64,000 nt of DNA, from the NCBI RefSeq assembly GCF_000740895.1, contig NC_025262.1, forward strand, positions 1,480,001-1,544,000. Direction: 5' to 3'. Below are positions 10,599 through 22,059 of the stretch, one piece after another. The stretch comes from Theileria orientalis strain Shintoku (taxonomy: Eukaryota; Apicomplexa; Aconoidasida; Piroplasmida; Theileriidae). A model generated the notes under the pieces. The model was not told where the DNA came from. It worked only from the letters and a program-made list of their open reading frames with translations, and searched no databases. A program made the translations under genes and the position numbers. Every line of letters begins with the position of its first letter. The stretch's first letter is position 1.

Positions 10599-10634
10599 AA
10601 AGGGGCCAGTCGCTTAAAAATTAAAGACTTGTGC

Positions 10635-11790
10635 TTATGCGCTCAATAAGGGCGTCTCCTCAGTCTCACCGGGAGTGGCGGCGGCTGTCTGATTCTTCCT
10701 GAACACGGAATTGAACTTGTCGACGACGACCTTGTTCAAGGTTTCAAGCCTGGTCCAAAGCTCAGTCTTGAACTTGAGGAACTTGTCAAGGTAGAAGAGC
10801 CTGACAACTAAAGCGATAGACAAAACGACAGTTAAAACAATCAACCACACCTTGTAGGCAGACAACACAGACAAAACTTTCTCAGCTAAAAAGACGTTAG
10901 AAAGCAGCGGTGAGTAAGTAAGGGAATTGAATAAAGTAAATAGAAGCAGGTAGGTAAGTGATGGGATGGTAAATGCGAGTTTGTGAGTAAATAAATATAT
11001 AGGCAGCTACGTAACTAGTATTAAGTAACGACTAGGAGATGTCTGAAGTACCAGTTGTTTCATCGAGAGATTGACTCATTTCGACGCCCTCAGGCTCTTC
11101 CATGTCACTCCTTAAAACAAAGGCCTTGACGGAGGACTTCCTGGGCGACTCCTCCTCCAAGTCCATGTCAGGCTGTTCGTCCTCGTTCATCAAAAGCAAA
11201 GTGTCGTCCTGCAGGAAGTTGAGAGGGTCAGCAGCGTCAAAATTGTGCAACTGCACAAGGCTCCCGAAGGTGCTGGAGGGCTTCGCGTAGGAGCTCCTGG
11301 TTTGTAAAAACGATTCACCGAAATCGTCGTCATCCTGGGAACGACTGGAACTCGAAGACTCCAGTAAGCTCGATTCCCTATCATCGGCAAAGTCGTCATT
11401 TTCGAGGAAGGAAGAGTCGTCGTGCCACTCGTCAGACTCGTCCAAAAGGGACCCCTCATCCAAATCTCCTTCGTCGTCATCGTCGCCGAGGGAAGACGAG
11501 TCCTCCAGAAAAGAGCTCGAGCTATCAGGGTACGAGGGCCCTAGATATTTTGAACTGTGCTGCAGGAAGCTTGACCCGTTGTCCAAAAAACTAGTCCCCA
11601 AATAAGAAGTCTCATCGTCGTCAAGGTCGAGACTCTGCTCCATCTGAAGGAGAGAAAGAAGACTGGGGTCGTAACTCAATGAATCGAGAACACCATCATG
11701 TAAAACATTAGTACGCGCGTGAATAAATTTAATCAAGTGGCCAAAAGCTCCAAAAAGTAAAAAAAGACTAAAAAGTCCTCTAGCCACCAT
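10635..11790 (-). CDS. Secreted Ser/Asp-rich type I membrane protein (candidate surface or vacuolar protein)
   Basis: Exon 1 11052-11790 and exon 2 10635-10885 give 329 aa. Residues 1-25 (MVARGLFSLFLLFGAFGHLI and following) are a signal peptide. Residues 30-245 are acidic and Ser-rich, with a repeated SSFL/SSLL theme (for example GSSFLQHSS, SSSSFLEDSS, DSSFLEND, ESSLLESS). Exon 2 adds a transmembrane helix (VWLIVLTVVLSIALVVRLFYL) and a 50-residue tail with an amphipathic stretch. Joining the exons uses the donor gtactt at 11051. If that splice were not used, exon 1 would end at a stop 20 bases later and the protein would be soluble. No family is recognised. A lineage-specific secreted or surface protein is inferred from signal peptide, repeats and anchor. 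Confidence 0.65.
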
Positions 11791-12367
11791 CGCTGATCAG
11801 TTGTACATAAAATCCCAGAAAAAACAAAAAATTAAGCCGAAAAACTAATATACAAACCAAACTAATTGATACTTTCCGCTTTACAACTGAGAAATCATAA
11901 AAAAGGACGTTTATAGGAGTTTGTCAACACCACGAGTGTCTAGGGTAACGAGGTGCACATTAAAAACAAAAAACTCGGGCGAAAAGGCGGGAAAAGTAGC
12001 CTGAAACGGGCCCATATTTAGTAAACTAGCAAAAAATTTTATAAAAAATAAGATGTGTAGCATGTTTGGCCAAAAACACATGTTTGAAAGGAGAAAAATA
12101 AATATGTCTAAAACTGCGATAATAAGGAAGGTATCTCCGAAAATGGAGATTAAACCTGAGAACTACATTATTTTACGTCAAAATTAATTAAAGTTACCAG
12201 TGTTAACGAGTCTGTGGAGCTAGTGTTCACGATTTGGTGTTCCCACATTGTGTAGACAATTTTGACAAAAAATTTGTTTACGTGCTCTTTTCTTCCTCAA
12301 CTATTGAGAATTAAAATTTATCGATTTATCATATTATAAATTAGTCTTATTTTTTAATATACGATTG
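11791..12367. other. Divergent intergenic region (promoters)
   Basis: A 577-bp AT-rich spacer between the starts of a minus-strand and a plus-strand gene, so it should contain both promoters. A long A-rich stretch lies at about 12020-12060. No coding frame or RNA gene was seen. Confidence 0.5.
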
Positions 12368-13834
12368 ATGAACGGTCTAAATTATATACTTGAACCTTGT
12401 ATTTCTAAAATGTACACCAGAAATTGGTCATTGAAGAGTCTGAGGTTTATTTCCAAGTCTTCAAAAACTCCGTTTAAACGAAAAACTGAGGATTCCACCC
12501 AAAAAACTTTGGAAAAACTTCAGGAATACGACACTCCCCTTACACATGAGTACCAGCCTAATTACCGTTAAAACTTAAATATTTCATAGATCACGTACAA
12601 AATTGAACATATGCGCTTATTTGTATGTTAACGATCCATTTAGAGCCATAAGGAGTGATTCTTCTAAGCTTGACTGGAGGCCCTCGAATGATGAGCCGAA
12701 ACCAGGTTTCGTAGTTCCTACGAGATTTAGAATCAGTTTAAACCAAAGGGTTTCAGGAAAGGACATGTAAGTCACAGCAGTTTATTCCTAGATATTGCTC
12801 AACTGCCCTTAGTTTTAATTCCCGAGTCACCTCTAACCATTTGTAGGAGCATAACGTATAGCAGAGACGTGAGCTCAACTAACACGTACACTGACTTCTG
12901 CGGGCTCAGGTTCCCTACGCTCGAAACAACGAGAAATCGCAACTACTGGAAGGTAACCACAACGCGGTTAATTGACCTTGTAGGATACAGGGCTGAATAG
13001 AATACTCCCAAGAATATTCCCGATTAAGCTTCCAACACACAGGTGCTTTCAGTTAAAATGATGAATAATCGCTTAGGAAGGTTGACCCCCTGATGAGAGA
13101 GTACATCTACTTCATACACACGCTCGACCCAGGTAGATTTAGAGTGGAGCGCATAGGGGAGCGTTACGGGTACGACTCACGAGTTATAGTCACCAATACT
13201 TCAGATTCAAAAGCTCCACAGTCTCAAAAATAATTAAGGAATTCAGTTTACTACACTACATAAACAAAAATAAGTTAGTTGCGTCAGTCACATATCTCTA
13301 ACTTTGTGTGAGACCTGTAATTACCATTAACAGGCTGTGTAAAATCGAGGATAAGCGAATTGATCTGGGTGAACAGCGACTACAAATCAAAGAGGCCGCC
13401 TATAGAGACAATGTGGGTTACATTCAAAGGTCAAACGAGCAGGAGGACAGCGAATTAGAATACAAAGGTACAAAGAACACTATTGCTATTGCCTTTTTAT
13501 GTCGCTAGTACTAGTGTCTCTATTTCACTTATTATTACCATTAACACTACTACGGTTATTGCTATTGCTATTGCCTCTATTTCTGTCGTTATCAAAGTTA
13601 TTAATTCATTTTAATAGGCGATAAGGATACTGTGGACTGGCTATACAGGCAGTCAGTCATTGCTGAGTCAATGTCCGCATTTCCATATCCATCAACGAGG
13701 TAACGGCGCCGTCAAATACACCAATCTTTAGGAAACCGATGCCCAAAAGGGTCGACGTGGACTTAACTGTAAAAAATGACAAGAACGTTAAGGTGATAAA
13801 CTGGATTGATCCAACGGACAAAGTAATAATTTAA
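12368..13834 (+). CDS. Nine-exon basic protein, possibly mitochondrial (ribosomal or assembly factor)
   Basis: Exons 12368-12549, 12590-12766, 12847-12952, 12984-13042, 13077-13169, 13205-13282, 13334-13467, 13618-13699 and 13732-13834 give 337 aa in consistent phase. Five of the introns are only 31-40 nt. The donor of exon 6 is uncertain (13274 or 13283). The N-terminus is basic and hydroxylated (SKMYTRNWSLKSLRFISKSS), like a mitochondrial presequence. A mid segment reads DPGRFRVERIGERYGFKSST then VSKIIKEFSLLHYINKN, which resembles a helix-turn-helix seen in Neugrin-type and mitoribosomal proteins. After it come a charged coiled region and a conserved-looking C-terminal domain ending in KVINWIDPTDKVII. 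No family is firmly recognised; the mitochondrial role is an inference. Confidence 0.6.
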
Positions 13835-13868
13835 TACAAATGTCTGTACACATATGTAAACACACATA

Positions 13869-13892
13869 TACATACATACATACATACATACA
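13869..13892 (+). repeat. (CATA)n microsatellite
   Basis: A run of cata repeats in the spacer between two convergent genes, flanked by further ca/ta-rich sequence (13860-13945). Confidence 0.85.
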
Positions 13893-14007
13893 GAAAAATA
13901 TACATGTATACACACACACACGAACACAGGCACACACATATATATGTAGCTAGAGTCACAAGCAGGTTGCGTTTAAAGTATATTTACAAAATTTTAAAAA
14001 ACATAGT

Positions 14008-17000
14008 TTATTGATCTTCGTTATCAGAAGACCATATTGGTGAATCAGGTTCAGGCTCACTTTCAGACTCAATTGGAGTTTCAACTCTTTTTCTCTTCAC
14101 GTTATTGGTGTTAATAACTTCGTTCTAAATATCGATAAGTTATGACGTGTTATGATACTCCAAAAAGAGTGGAAGGTCAAGATACGAGTAAACTTACGTT
14201 GTATTGCAGCTTCAGTAACTGTATGTCAGTTTTATTTTCCAACAGTTTTTGTGGATATAAAAAATCAAGTAACTTATGGCTACTTATGAACTCTTTGGAG
14301 GAGGACAAATAGTCCTCGAACACATCGTTTTTATTCATTAAATCGTACAGTTCACTGTTTAATAGCACGTTATTAAACTCGTATAGTTTTCTGAAGAGTG
14401 GTTAGTCGTAACGTTGATGTTCAAATAACTAGTGCCACTGTAACTACTAGTGTAATTGGTAGCACAACTACTTCTGTAACTAACAGTACTAGTTTAGTGC
14501 TACTTTACAGGTGCTACAACTGTAACTAATACCATAGCGGCTAATGTAACTAATACCATAGCGGCTAATGTAACTGGTACTACAAATTACTAATAATTCT
14601 GTAGCTAATATTGCTAACTACTGCTACCAAATAGTAATAGTAAATAGCAATAGCGATAAATACTTTGCGATAGTTGTGAAGTGGAACGGCTTAATGATCT
14701 GCAGAAGACTCTGGTTGTTCTTTTTATGGGAGGAGAGAACTTCCCACAGGAACTGGAAGAAGTGCCTGCAGATCGAGTTGTCCTTGTCCTTGTAGTTCTT
14801 GCACACGACGTACGTTTCCTGGGACCAACTCACGACCGACTCGGGCCTGTAGAGGTAAACGCTTTCGAACACGGTTGCGAGGCAGCACAGTATCCCGACT
14901 GTGAACCTGGTGAACACTGTGAACACTCTCACGACCATGTCTCCACTATCGCTCAGACAGTTCAAGCTCTGAACGCGGTTACGTGACTTAATTCACAAAC
15001 CTGTATCAGCTGGGCCACCATGACGACCTTCGCGCTCAACTCCTTGTGGAGCAGCTCCCTGTAACTCTTACTGTCGCCCGTGTCACAGAATATGAAGTTG
15101 CAGTTCCTCTTCAGGTTCGAATCCAGTATCTCCCCGATCTGTAACGTCATGGTTTGTGAAGATGAACGAATATTGCTGGGTGCTTCGTTTTTTCCAGCAC
15201 CAGTATGTATTAATAGTAGCTGCAGCCTTACTACCACTAAGTAAGTGCCAATTACGCAGCGTTGGTCACGCAAACTCACCAGCGTCTTGTATGATTGGCC
15301 TGTCGACAGCAGGTTTGAATAGTCGTACTCGTAGCACAGGTCCACGGTGCCTTCGCCCGGGAAGTTGCTCAGTATTGTGTGCAGCTCAAACAGGTTCTCG
15401 AACACGAACAGGTTACTCTGTTCGTCTTCTTCCGCCTCAGCCTCACTGGTCGCCTCGGCCTCCTGCGTCGCCTGTGCGTGGTTGTAAATCAGCGACCCTG
15501 CTATGCCGTAGCGCTTCAGGAGCGAGATTGCTGGGAACTGCTGCGAGCTGTTGGACGTGATCTCCAGGTAGCACCGGTAGTTCTTCGCGTTCAGGTGGTT
15601 CTTCAGGATCAGCGCCAGGTGAACCATCGTCGCGTTCGGGAACGAGTTAAGGTCCGTCAGCGCCTCCCCGTACGACGAGGACTTAACTATGCACTCCTGC
15701 GCCGTCGTCACCGGCAACCTCCTGCTGCAGTACGACCTCAGGCACATGAGCTCAAAGAGCGCGTCATTGCTGCAGAAGAAGCTGAACTTGAACTCCTCTG
15801 CTTCCATGTTTCCTATGCTGAACCAGTTTTCCTTCATGTACCTCTGGTTCTTCAGGTCGTCCAGGAGACTCTCGTGCACGTCCTCGTCCAGCTTAAACTG
15901 CATTTCCAGAGGCCCCTCTTCTCTCTCCGGCTTCCCCTTCGGCCTGTTTTTCTGTATGTACTTGAGCACCTCCTTCACTGAATTGCTGTACAGGTCGTCG
16001 CTGTCCGAGCCCAGGTGCAGGTACACGTCGTTAGCCTTCTTATTGCTCCTCCTTTTCGCCTGCAGGGCCTCATACATGCTGTGGTACTCCTTTCTGTCCT
16101 GGTACTTGGCGTAGTACCTTTTTTCCACGTGTCCCAGGGAACTCGTGTCCTTGCCGGATATCAGAAACTGCCCGAACTGTGCTCTCTTAACCAGCCTCGA
16201 CTCTGGACTTATTGGCCCTATCTTAAACTGCTTGATGAAGATGTTTGCGAACTCTCTCTTGTCCTTGTAGTACGGATTCTCATTCAGTGTGGTTTTATAC
16301 AACGACAGTGCGTTTCTCAGGTTCCTCCACTGGTTTTCTGCAAATAACTTTGAGCAGTCCACAAATTCTGCTTTAAAGCCTGATGGCACCCACTCTCTTG
16401 GGAATATACTCATGTTGTCTGTAAAATTGTCACTCGATGCTTACGAATACCATTAAATGACAGTTATAACTAGGTACGTGGCAACACTGTTAAGTACCAA
16501 TTAATTAACTACCAACAATGTTATACTCTAATATGTGTGTATAAACTGTAACTCCAAATCTATCTTTCAAACTCACTTTTTTCATTTGAGTACTGATCGA
16601 CAAATTTACAGAGAGACGATAGTAGTATTGATGTGATTCCGTTAAAGTTTAAACAGACTGCGTAAACTTCGGAATTGCTCTCTTTTGACAACAAGGGCTT
16701 GTAGACTTCAATTTTTTTAAAGCACAGCGCCAACAACGTGAATATAGACAACGAACACTCCTCAAATAGGTTAAACATTTTAACTATAAAGCATCCTCCC
16801 ACTCTCAACAGGCCCAGGGCGCAAACAACTCTGCATTAATTCATATAAACCTGTGAAAGCACTGTCACAGTGACCTAGTTCATACTTCTAACAACCAACT
16901 ATAACATCTATGTACGGACCACTATCAGCACAACCCATAACTACCACTACTTAACTACTTATTCTAAGTTACTCTGCGAATTTAAGGGATGATGTCAGCC

Positions 17001-18185
17001 TCTCCTGGTTATTTGGGTCAAACTGGCAGTTGAACGAGCCGTCTGCTGTCACCAAGTCAACCTACTCGTTTTCTTTAACACGCTTCTCCTGCTTACCAGT
17101 ATTGGTGTCTTAGCTTTGTTGTGCCTACTTGGTCTGCTTATATGGTCCCATATGAACTCAATATTGCCTACATCCCCCTTTCACAACTCTCACTTACATG
17201 ATCTTGTTATGTTTCCTGAGTTATCACAGCCCAGTAACCAGTTCTGATACGTTTCTCTGAACAGTATATCTTCGGCCAGGACCACATTGGGGTCATTCCC
17301 TTCGTAGTATGGGTTCAGCGAGGTTGCAAACCATTTCAGGTGCCCAGAGTCTACACATAGTTTTTTCAAAGCCCATTAAGTGCATAAATTGATATGAATA
17401 TAACATACAGTTTTTCGACTTTAAATTGTGGTTTAAAGCTGCCACGAAACCGCCAGGACACTCTGAAATATGAAACGACGTCAGGACCCCTCCCTCGGCC
17501 TTAAAATTAGGCTTAAGATACTCCACTAAGTTGTAAAACTCCAGGATCTCGTACAACTTTAACCAAGCATTCGTGATCAGCTCAACTCCCTGCTCGTTTT
17601 TTCCGTTTACGTTCAACTTGAGCTGTAAAATGTTATAAGGTATACTCATTCATATATCAATACAGGAACTCGCGCTGCGAATATATACTAACTATTTATC
17701 TCAGTAACTTCCCGTACTTCGGATAAGTGCTTTGTGACCAGCGATGTGTTGTCCAGAAGCTTCGTGTGTGCCGACCATTTTTCCATATCGACATCGTTCA
17801 GGGAGTCTCTCAGGTCGTTTAACATCGACTTTGTTTCCCGCAACTCAGAGATTTCATACCTTGGAGTTCTAAAGAATACGTTAAATTAAAATTCAGTCTC
17901 AAATGTGCAAAAAGGGAAATATTTACACAGATATATATAATTAAAAAAAGAAGCTATCCTAGGGCAGTTTAAGATCGAAAAGACTACTTATGTGTGTCCC
18001 TACCTTCCAACTCCGGAGTTAATAGCGTCACATATGCACGATCTCTTTTTTTGGGTACATTTTACGCAAGGATTAGTGCTCGGAGGAAATCTCTTAGCGT
18101 CAGAAAGTAACTTATTGAGGTTATTGTTGAATACAAATCTTTTATTATTATGTAAAGAAGTATTTGGGCCAGAATGGGAATACAT
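14008..18185 (-). CDS. CMTR2-like cap-specific mRNA ribose 2'-O-methyltransferase
   Basis: Twelve exons on the minus strand (18004-18185, 17718-17868, 17409-17622, 17198-17350, 17097-17167, 16973-17061, 16577-16830, 15280-16418, 15001-15138, 14664-14968, 14198-14390, 14008-14124) join to 1,001 aa with every phase matching. The FtsJ/RrmJ-type domain shows the catalytic Lys in NAWLKLYEIL (about 133), the SAM motif HISECPGGFVAALNH (about 162), LNPYYEGND, the catalytic Asp in LVTADGSF (about 263) and the second Lys in FIVKMFNLFEE (about 303), then SNSEVYAVCLNF. CMTR2 methylates the second transcribed nucleotide (cap 2). The remaining 600 residues fit the second, non-catalytic domain of CMTR2 with low-complexity inserts, and end in an acidic tail. 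The start is the ATG at 18185, with an open frame extending to 18227. Exon 2 could instead end at 17709. The gene is longer than human CMTR2 (about 770 aa). Confidence 0.8.
14522..14569 (+). repeat. 24-bp tandem duplication inside an intron
   Basis: Two exact copies of a 24-nt unit (gtaactaataccatagcggc plus taat) lie inside the 14391-14663 intron of the CMTR2-like gene. That intron is otherwise built of degenerate tgtaact/ctact repeats. Confidence 0.8.
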
Positions 18186-18655
18186 AGCAAAAAAGGTGAA
18201 TATATATTGGCCTAAGAGATTAAACACTCACATGGGGAAGAATGTGCAACCATTTAAAGGATTCCACAGTTTAAATTAAGACCTGTGTAATATAATCATT
18301 AAAAAAATAGATTAACTATAATTTTAAACGCTAGAAATGCCTCTTAAATCATATGATTCATCTATGTTTTACTTAATTAATAAAAACTGTTCATGAGTGT
18401 ATTTTGTATCTGACAATCGTTCTAAAAGTCCAATAATTTTTAATCTTCCACTGTTTTTTAGTTTTAATACACCGTTATATGTCAATTTACCACATTTAAC
18501 ATTTTGTTGATGATTTTATGAACTATATTCATCCGTCAAAAACATATTCGCAAATATATATTTAAATTTAAGGCTAAAAATAACACACCTTAAATTTTTA
18601 ACAGCCTCGTTTAAATATATGTGAAAACAACACTGTGAATTGAAGAATTAACTCG
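18186..18655. other. Divergent intergenic region (promoters)
   Basis: An AT-rich spacer between the starts of the CMTR2-like (minus) and INTS11-like (plus) genes, so both promoters should lie here. The plus-strand open frame 17992-18279 is the antisense of CMTR2 exon 1 and is not called. No RNA gene was seen. Confidence 0.5.
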
Positions 18656-21600
18656 ATGAAAAGCCTAAAAGTTACAATTTTGGGTGCCGGGCAGGACGTA
18701 GGAAGGTCGTGTGTAGTTGTCACGTTTCCGTCAAAGAGAGTAGTGTTCGACTGCGGAGCACACTGCGGATTCGTAGACCACAGAAGGTACCCAAATCTAC
18801 AGTATTTGGGGAACACGACCGAGTACAATCACCAGATGGAGCTGCTGGAGGAGATGAAATCAGATGAAACGCAGACAGATAACACAGTTACAGACCCGTT
18901 TTCAATGGAGGCATCGGAAAGAGAGTACAGGAACGCGAAGATGAAAGGTAAGAAGAAAAGTTGATAAAGCAGTGTAGAGAGTTCGGAGAGGGCACTGTAC
19001 ATGAAAAACGCACTCAAAAAGGCGCTGAACAACGTGACGAACACAATAGACAGCGCAATCATCTCGCACTTCCACATAGACCACGTGGGAGCACTGCCGT
19101 TTCTGACGGAGGAGATAGGGTAAGGTGAAAGTGAATGACGAACACGGCAGGTACTCGGGACCAGTGTATATGACGTATCCGACGAAAGCGCTGAGTCCGC
19201 TTCTATTGAGAGACAGCGTGCAGGTGACGAGGTACGCGCAAGAGGACTCGTCGAGCCAGGGAATCGCAGCGAAGACGGCAAGCGTGAAGAGCCTCTTGAA
19301 CTTTGACAAGAGAAGGAAGGTGGAAGAGAGACCGGACCCCTGGGGATACTCGTTCAACTCAGTGGCAGAGTGCATGAAGAGGTCAATACCACTGCAGCTG
19401 AGATCAGCAGAAAAGGTGGAGGGGCTCACAGTGTCGCCCTTTTACGCAGGGCACGTACTCGGAGCAGCAATGTTCCTGGCGGAGTCGGACGGCTTCAAAG
19501 TGCTATACACAGGTGGGTCAGAAAGGAAAATGACAAATTGACAGGAGATTTTAACACGGTGCCGGACAAGCACTTGGGGCCGGCAAAGGTGCCCTCGCTG
19601 GAGCCGGACGTGTTGATCTGCGAGACGACGTACGCAACGTTCGTCAGGCAGTCGAAGAAGGCGACGGAAGTAGAGTTGTGCAATTTGGTACACGACACGC
19701 TCATCAACGGAGTAGGTGAAGCTGCACAGACAATTTTAGCCATGTATAACAGCACTACCAATATTGGTAGTAATGATGATATTGTAGCTAGTAGTATTGG
19801 TAATACCAATAACACTGACAGCAGTAACAACAATAAAAACAATAACATCACTGACAAGACTAACAGCACTGACAACAATAAATTAGGGGAAGGTGCTGAT
19901 ACCGGTCTTCGCAGTGGGAAGAGCACAGGAGTTGGCAATAATACTGAACAACTATTGGAATAATCTATCGCTGTTGTTCCCAATCTACTTCGGAGGAGGG
20001 TTGTCGGAAAAGGCGACGAACTACTATAAGCTGCACTCAAGCTGGACTGACAACAACAACATAAGTAAGCTGAAGGAAAACCCGTTCGCAATGGAGAACC
20101 TGCTGCAGTTCGACCAGTCGTTCCTGAACGACAACAGGCCGATGGTGCTGTTCGCAACACCGGGAATGGTACACACAGGATTGTCGCTGAAGGCGTGTAA
20201 AATATGGTCGAGTAACCCGAAAAATTTAATACTCATACCAGGTAAAGCAGCGTTGGCAGTTAGATAGATTTGATGTTGAGTGATAATGAGCATAATGTGG
20301 TTAGGGTACTGCGTACAGGGAACGGTAGGAAACAAGCTAATATCAGGTACGAAAGGACGAGAATACAAAATTTATACTGCCACGACCATATGGTTACGAT
20401 TCTGGGTTTACACATGAATATACACACATGCTTGCAGGGGAAAAGAGTATTAAGACGAACACGGGAGTAATAAACATTAAGTGCAAAGTTAAATATTTAT
20501 CGTTTTCAGCACACGCAGACTCGCCAGGAATACTGAAGCTGATAAAACACGTAAGAGTAGATATTAGCTGTTTGGTGTATGAATAACATAAATTAGGTTC
20601 GCCCAAAGAATATAGTGTTCGTGCACGGAGAATTGGACTCAATGAAGAAGTTTTCAAAGCACATAACAAGCACACTCAACATACCAGTAAGTAAAGATAG
20701 AGAGCGTTAAACAAAATTACAATGACCATTACGTGTTCTGTCAAGTTAGATAGTTAGAGGATTGTAAATGATAGCAATTTAAATAGTTATACGGTTCCAA
20801 GTGTTAACAAGGTAGATAGTTATACGGTAATAATAGCTGTCAAGTTAGATAGTTAGAGGATTAAGTAGCATACAAATTAAAAACACAATAGGTATATTAT
20901 CCAGCAAACGGAGAGACGGTAGCGTTTCACAAAGTGTTGGTCGATAAGAAGGAAATATACATACACCCGAGTCTGATCCTTGACAAGGACAATGTAAAAA
21001 CAACGTAGATAATTAAATTGAATAGTTGCAATAAAGTAGAAGCACTAATGTATAAAATGCATATAGGTATCATATGGATTTAAGCACAACGGCAACGTGT
21101 ATTTGTACAATAAAAGCGCCCTGGTGGATGTGCTGAACAATGGTAATGGGAGTTGCAACGACATGGTGAAAACGCTGAAAGATAATACGCACGAAGTGAC
21201 GTACCGATTGACTGTAAAGATGAGTTACGAAGACTTTTTTACGCTGACTGAGCTGATAGTGAAGCTGTTAGTATCGTCAACCTTGAGTAACAGAAAGTAC
21301 ACAGCAAACCAACAATTGCAAAGTAAGTTGGTAAATAATAATAGAAATAAATAAATAAATAGATAAATATATGGACCAGTACATATTATTATGAATAGAT
21401 AGATACAGTAATCATAAATGCATATATATGTAACAGCATATATGAACAATTTTAGAGAAAATCTTCAACTACTCGACATTGAAGTTGGAACACAGCGACG
21501 ACACTCTAGTGGTACAGTGGCAGCAACTCGTAGGAACGTAGATAGATATAGTCATGTGAATAGGCAGATAAACAGCAAAGTGGATAAGAGCGTATATGCA

Positions 21601-21740
21601 TTAATGCATATGGATGAGAAAGTGTACAATAAATATGGATAACAACGCACGGATTGATAGCATATGTTCAGGACCCGGAATTTAAGTTTGTAAGAATAAT
21701 ACTGGCACTGGTTGTAAGACACATTAAGGACGAGCAGTGA
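18656..21740 (+). CDS. INTS11: INTS11-like RNA endonuclease (metallo-beta-lactamase/beta-CASP)
   Basis: Twelve exons (18656-18947, 18978-19119, 19151-19512, 19545-19711, 19887-20241, 20305-20346, 20438-20550, 20597-20686, 20892-20993, 21067-21322, 21456-21529, 21672-21740) join to 687 aa. The first three introns are 30, 31 and 32 nt. The N-terminus GAGQDVGRSC plus FDCGAHCGF and RRYPN is the INTS11 form, not CPSF73 (which has GAGQEVGRSC). The metal motif SHFHIDHVG (about 130), the YTGDFNTVPD aspartate, the beta-CASP stretch VLIPVFAVGRAQEL, ATPGMVHTG, GYCVQGTVGN and the terminal SFSAHADSPG histidine are all intact, so the enzyme should be active. INTS11 is the Integrator nuclease that trims snRNA 3' ends and cuts nascent RNA. 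The last splice (donor 21530) was chosen for phase and is the least certain. Confidence 0.85.
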
Positions 21741-22059
21741 TTTGGTGTAGTCAAGGGCACAACTGATTGATCGTACACACACTAACTATTAATGTAGCTC
21801 TGATAAACGTACACAGTTAGCATATGGGTAAACCCTGATAAACGTACACTGTTAGCATATGGGTAAACGCTGATAAACGTACACATAGTTAGCATATAGG
21901 TAATAGGCACATGGACAAAGTTGTCAGACGTGGAGTAGCAGTTATCGTAATGGGTGTAGTAACGCGTAAACAAATATTGAATGAGCATGATACTGAATAT
22001 AGTAGAATATGCACTAAATATGGTAAATATGGTAGCACGTATGCAAAATATTGAACAAA
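21741..22059. other. Spacer between convergent genes
   Basis: A short AT-rich spacer between the 3' ends of INTS11 (plus) and the large helical-repeat gene (minus). It contains the 35-nt tandem repeat listed separately. No coding sequence was seen. Confidence 0.5.
21801..21903 (+). repeat. 35-nt tandem repeat, 3 copies
   Basis: Three copies starting at 21801, 21836 and 21871 share tgataaacgtacac followed by gttagcatatggg, with a few substitutions. Confidence 0.85.

Noticed and set aside
15379..15981. A 200-codon plus-strand open frame
   Set aside because: Antisense to the large CMTR2-like exon, with the same artefactual composition and no plausible promoter or domain.
18000..18227. Longer N-terminus (MFNLLGQYIFTFF) or a 20-nt intron at the CMTR2 start
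   Set aside because: The extended frame begins with GTG, not ATG, and the alternative needs a 20-nt intron, shorter than any other here. The ATG at 18185 was kept.
20270..20470. A 66-codon plus-strand frame in INTS11
   Set aside because: It spans an intron and out-of-frame exon sequence; conserved INTS11 motifs fix the true frame and splice sites.
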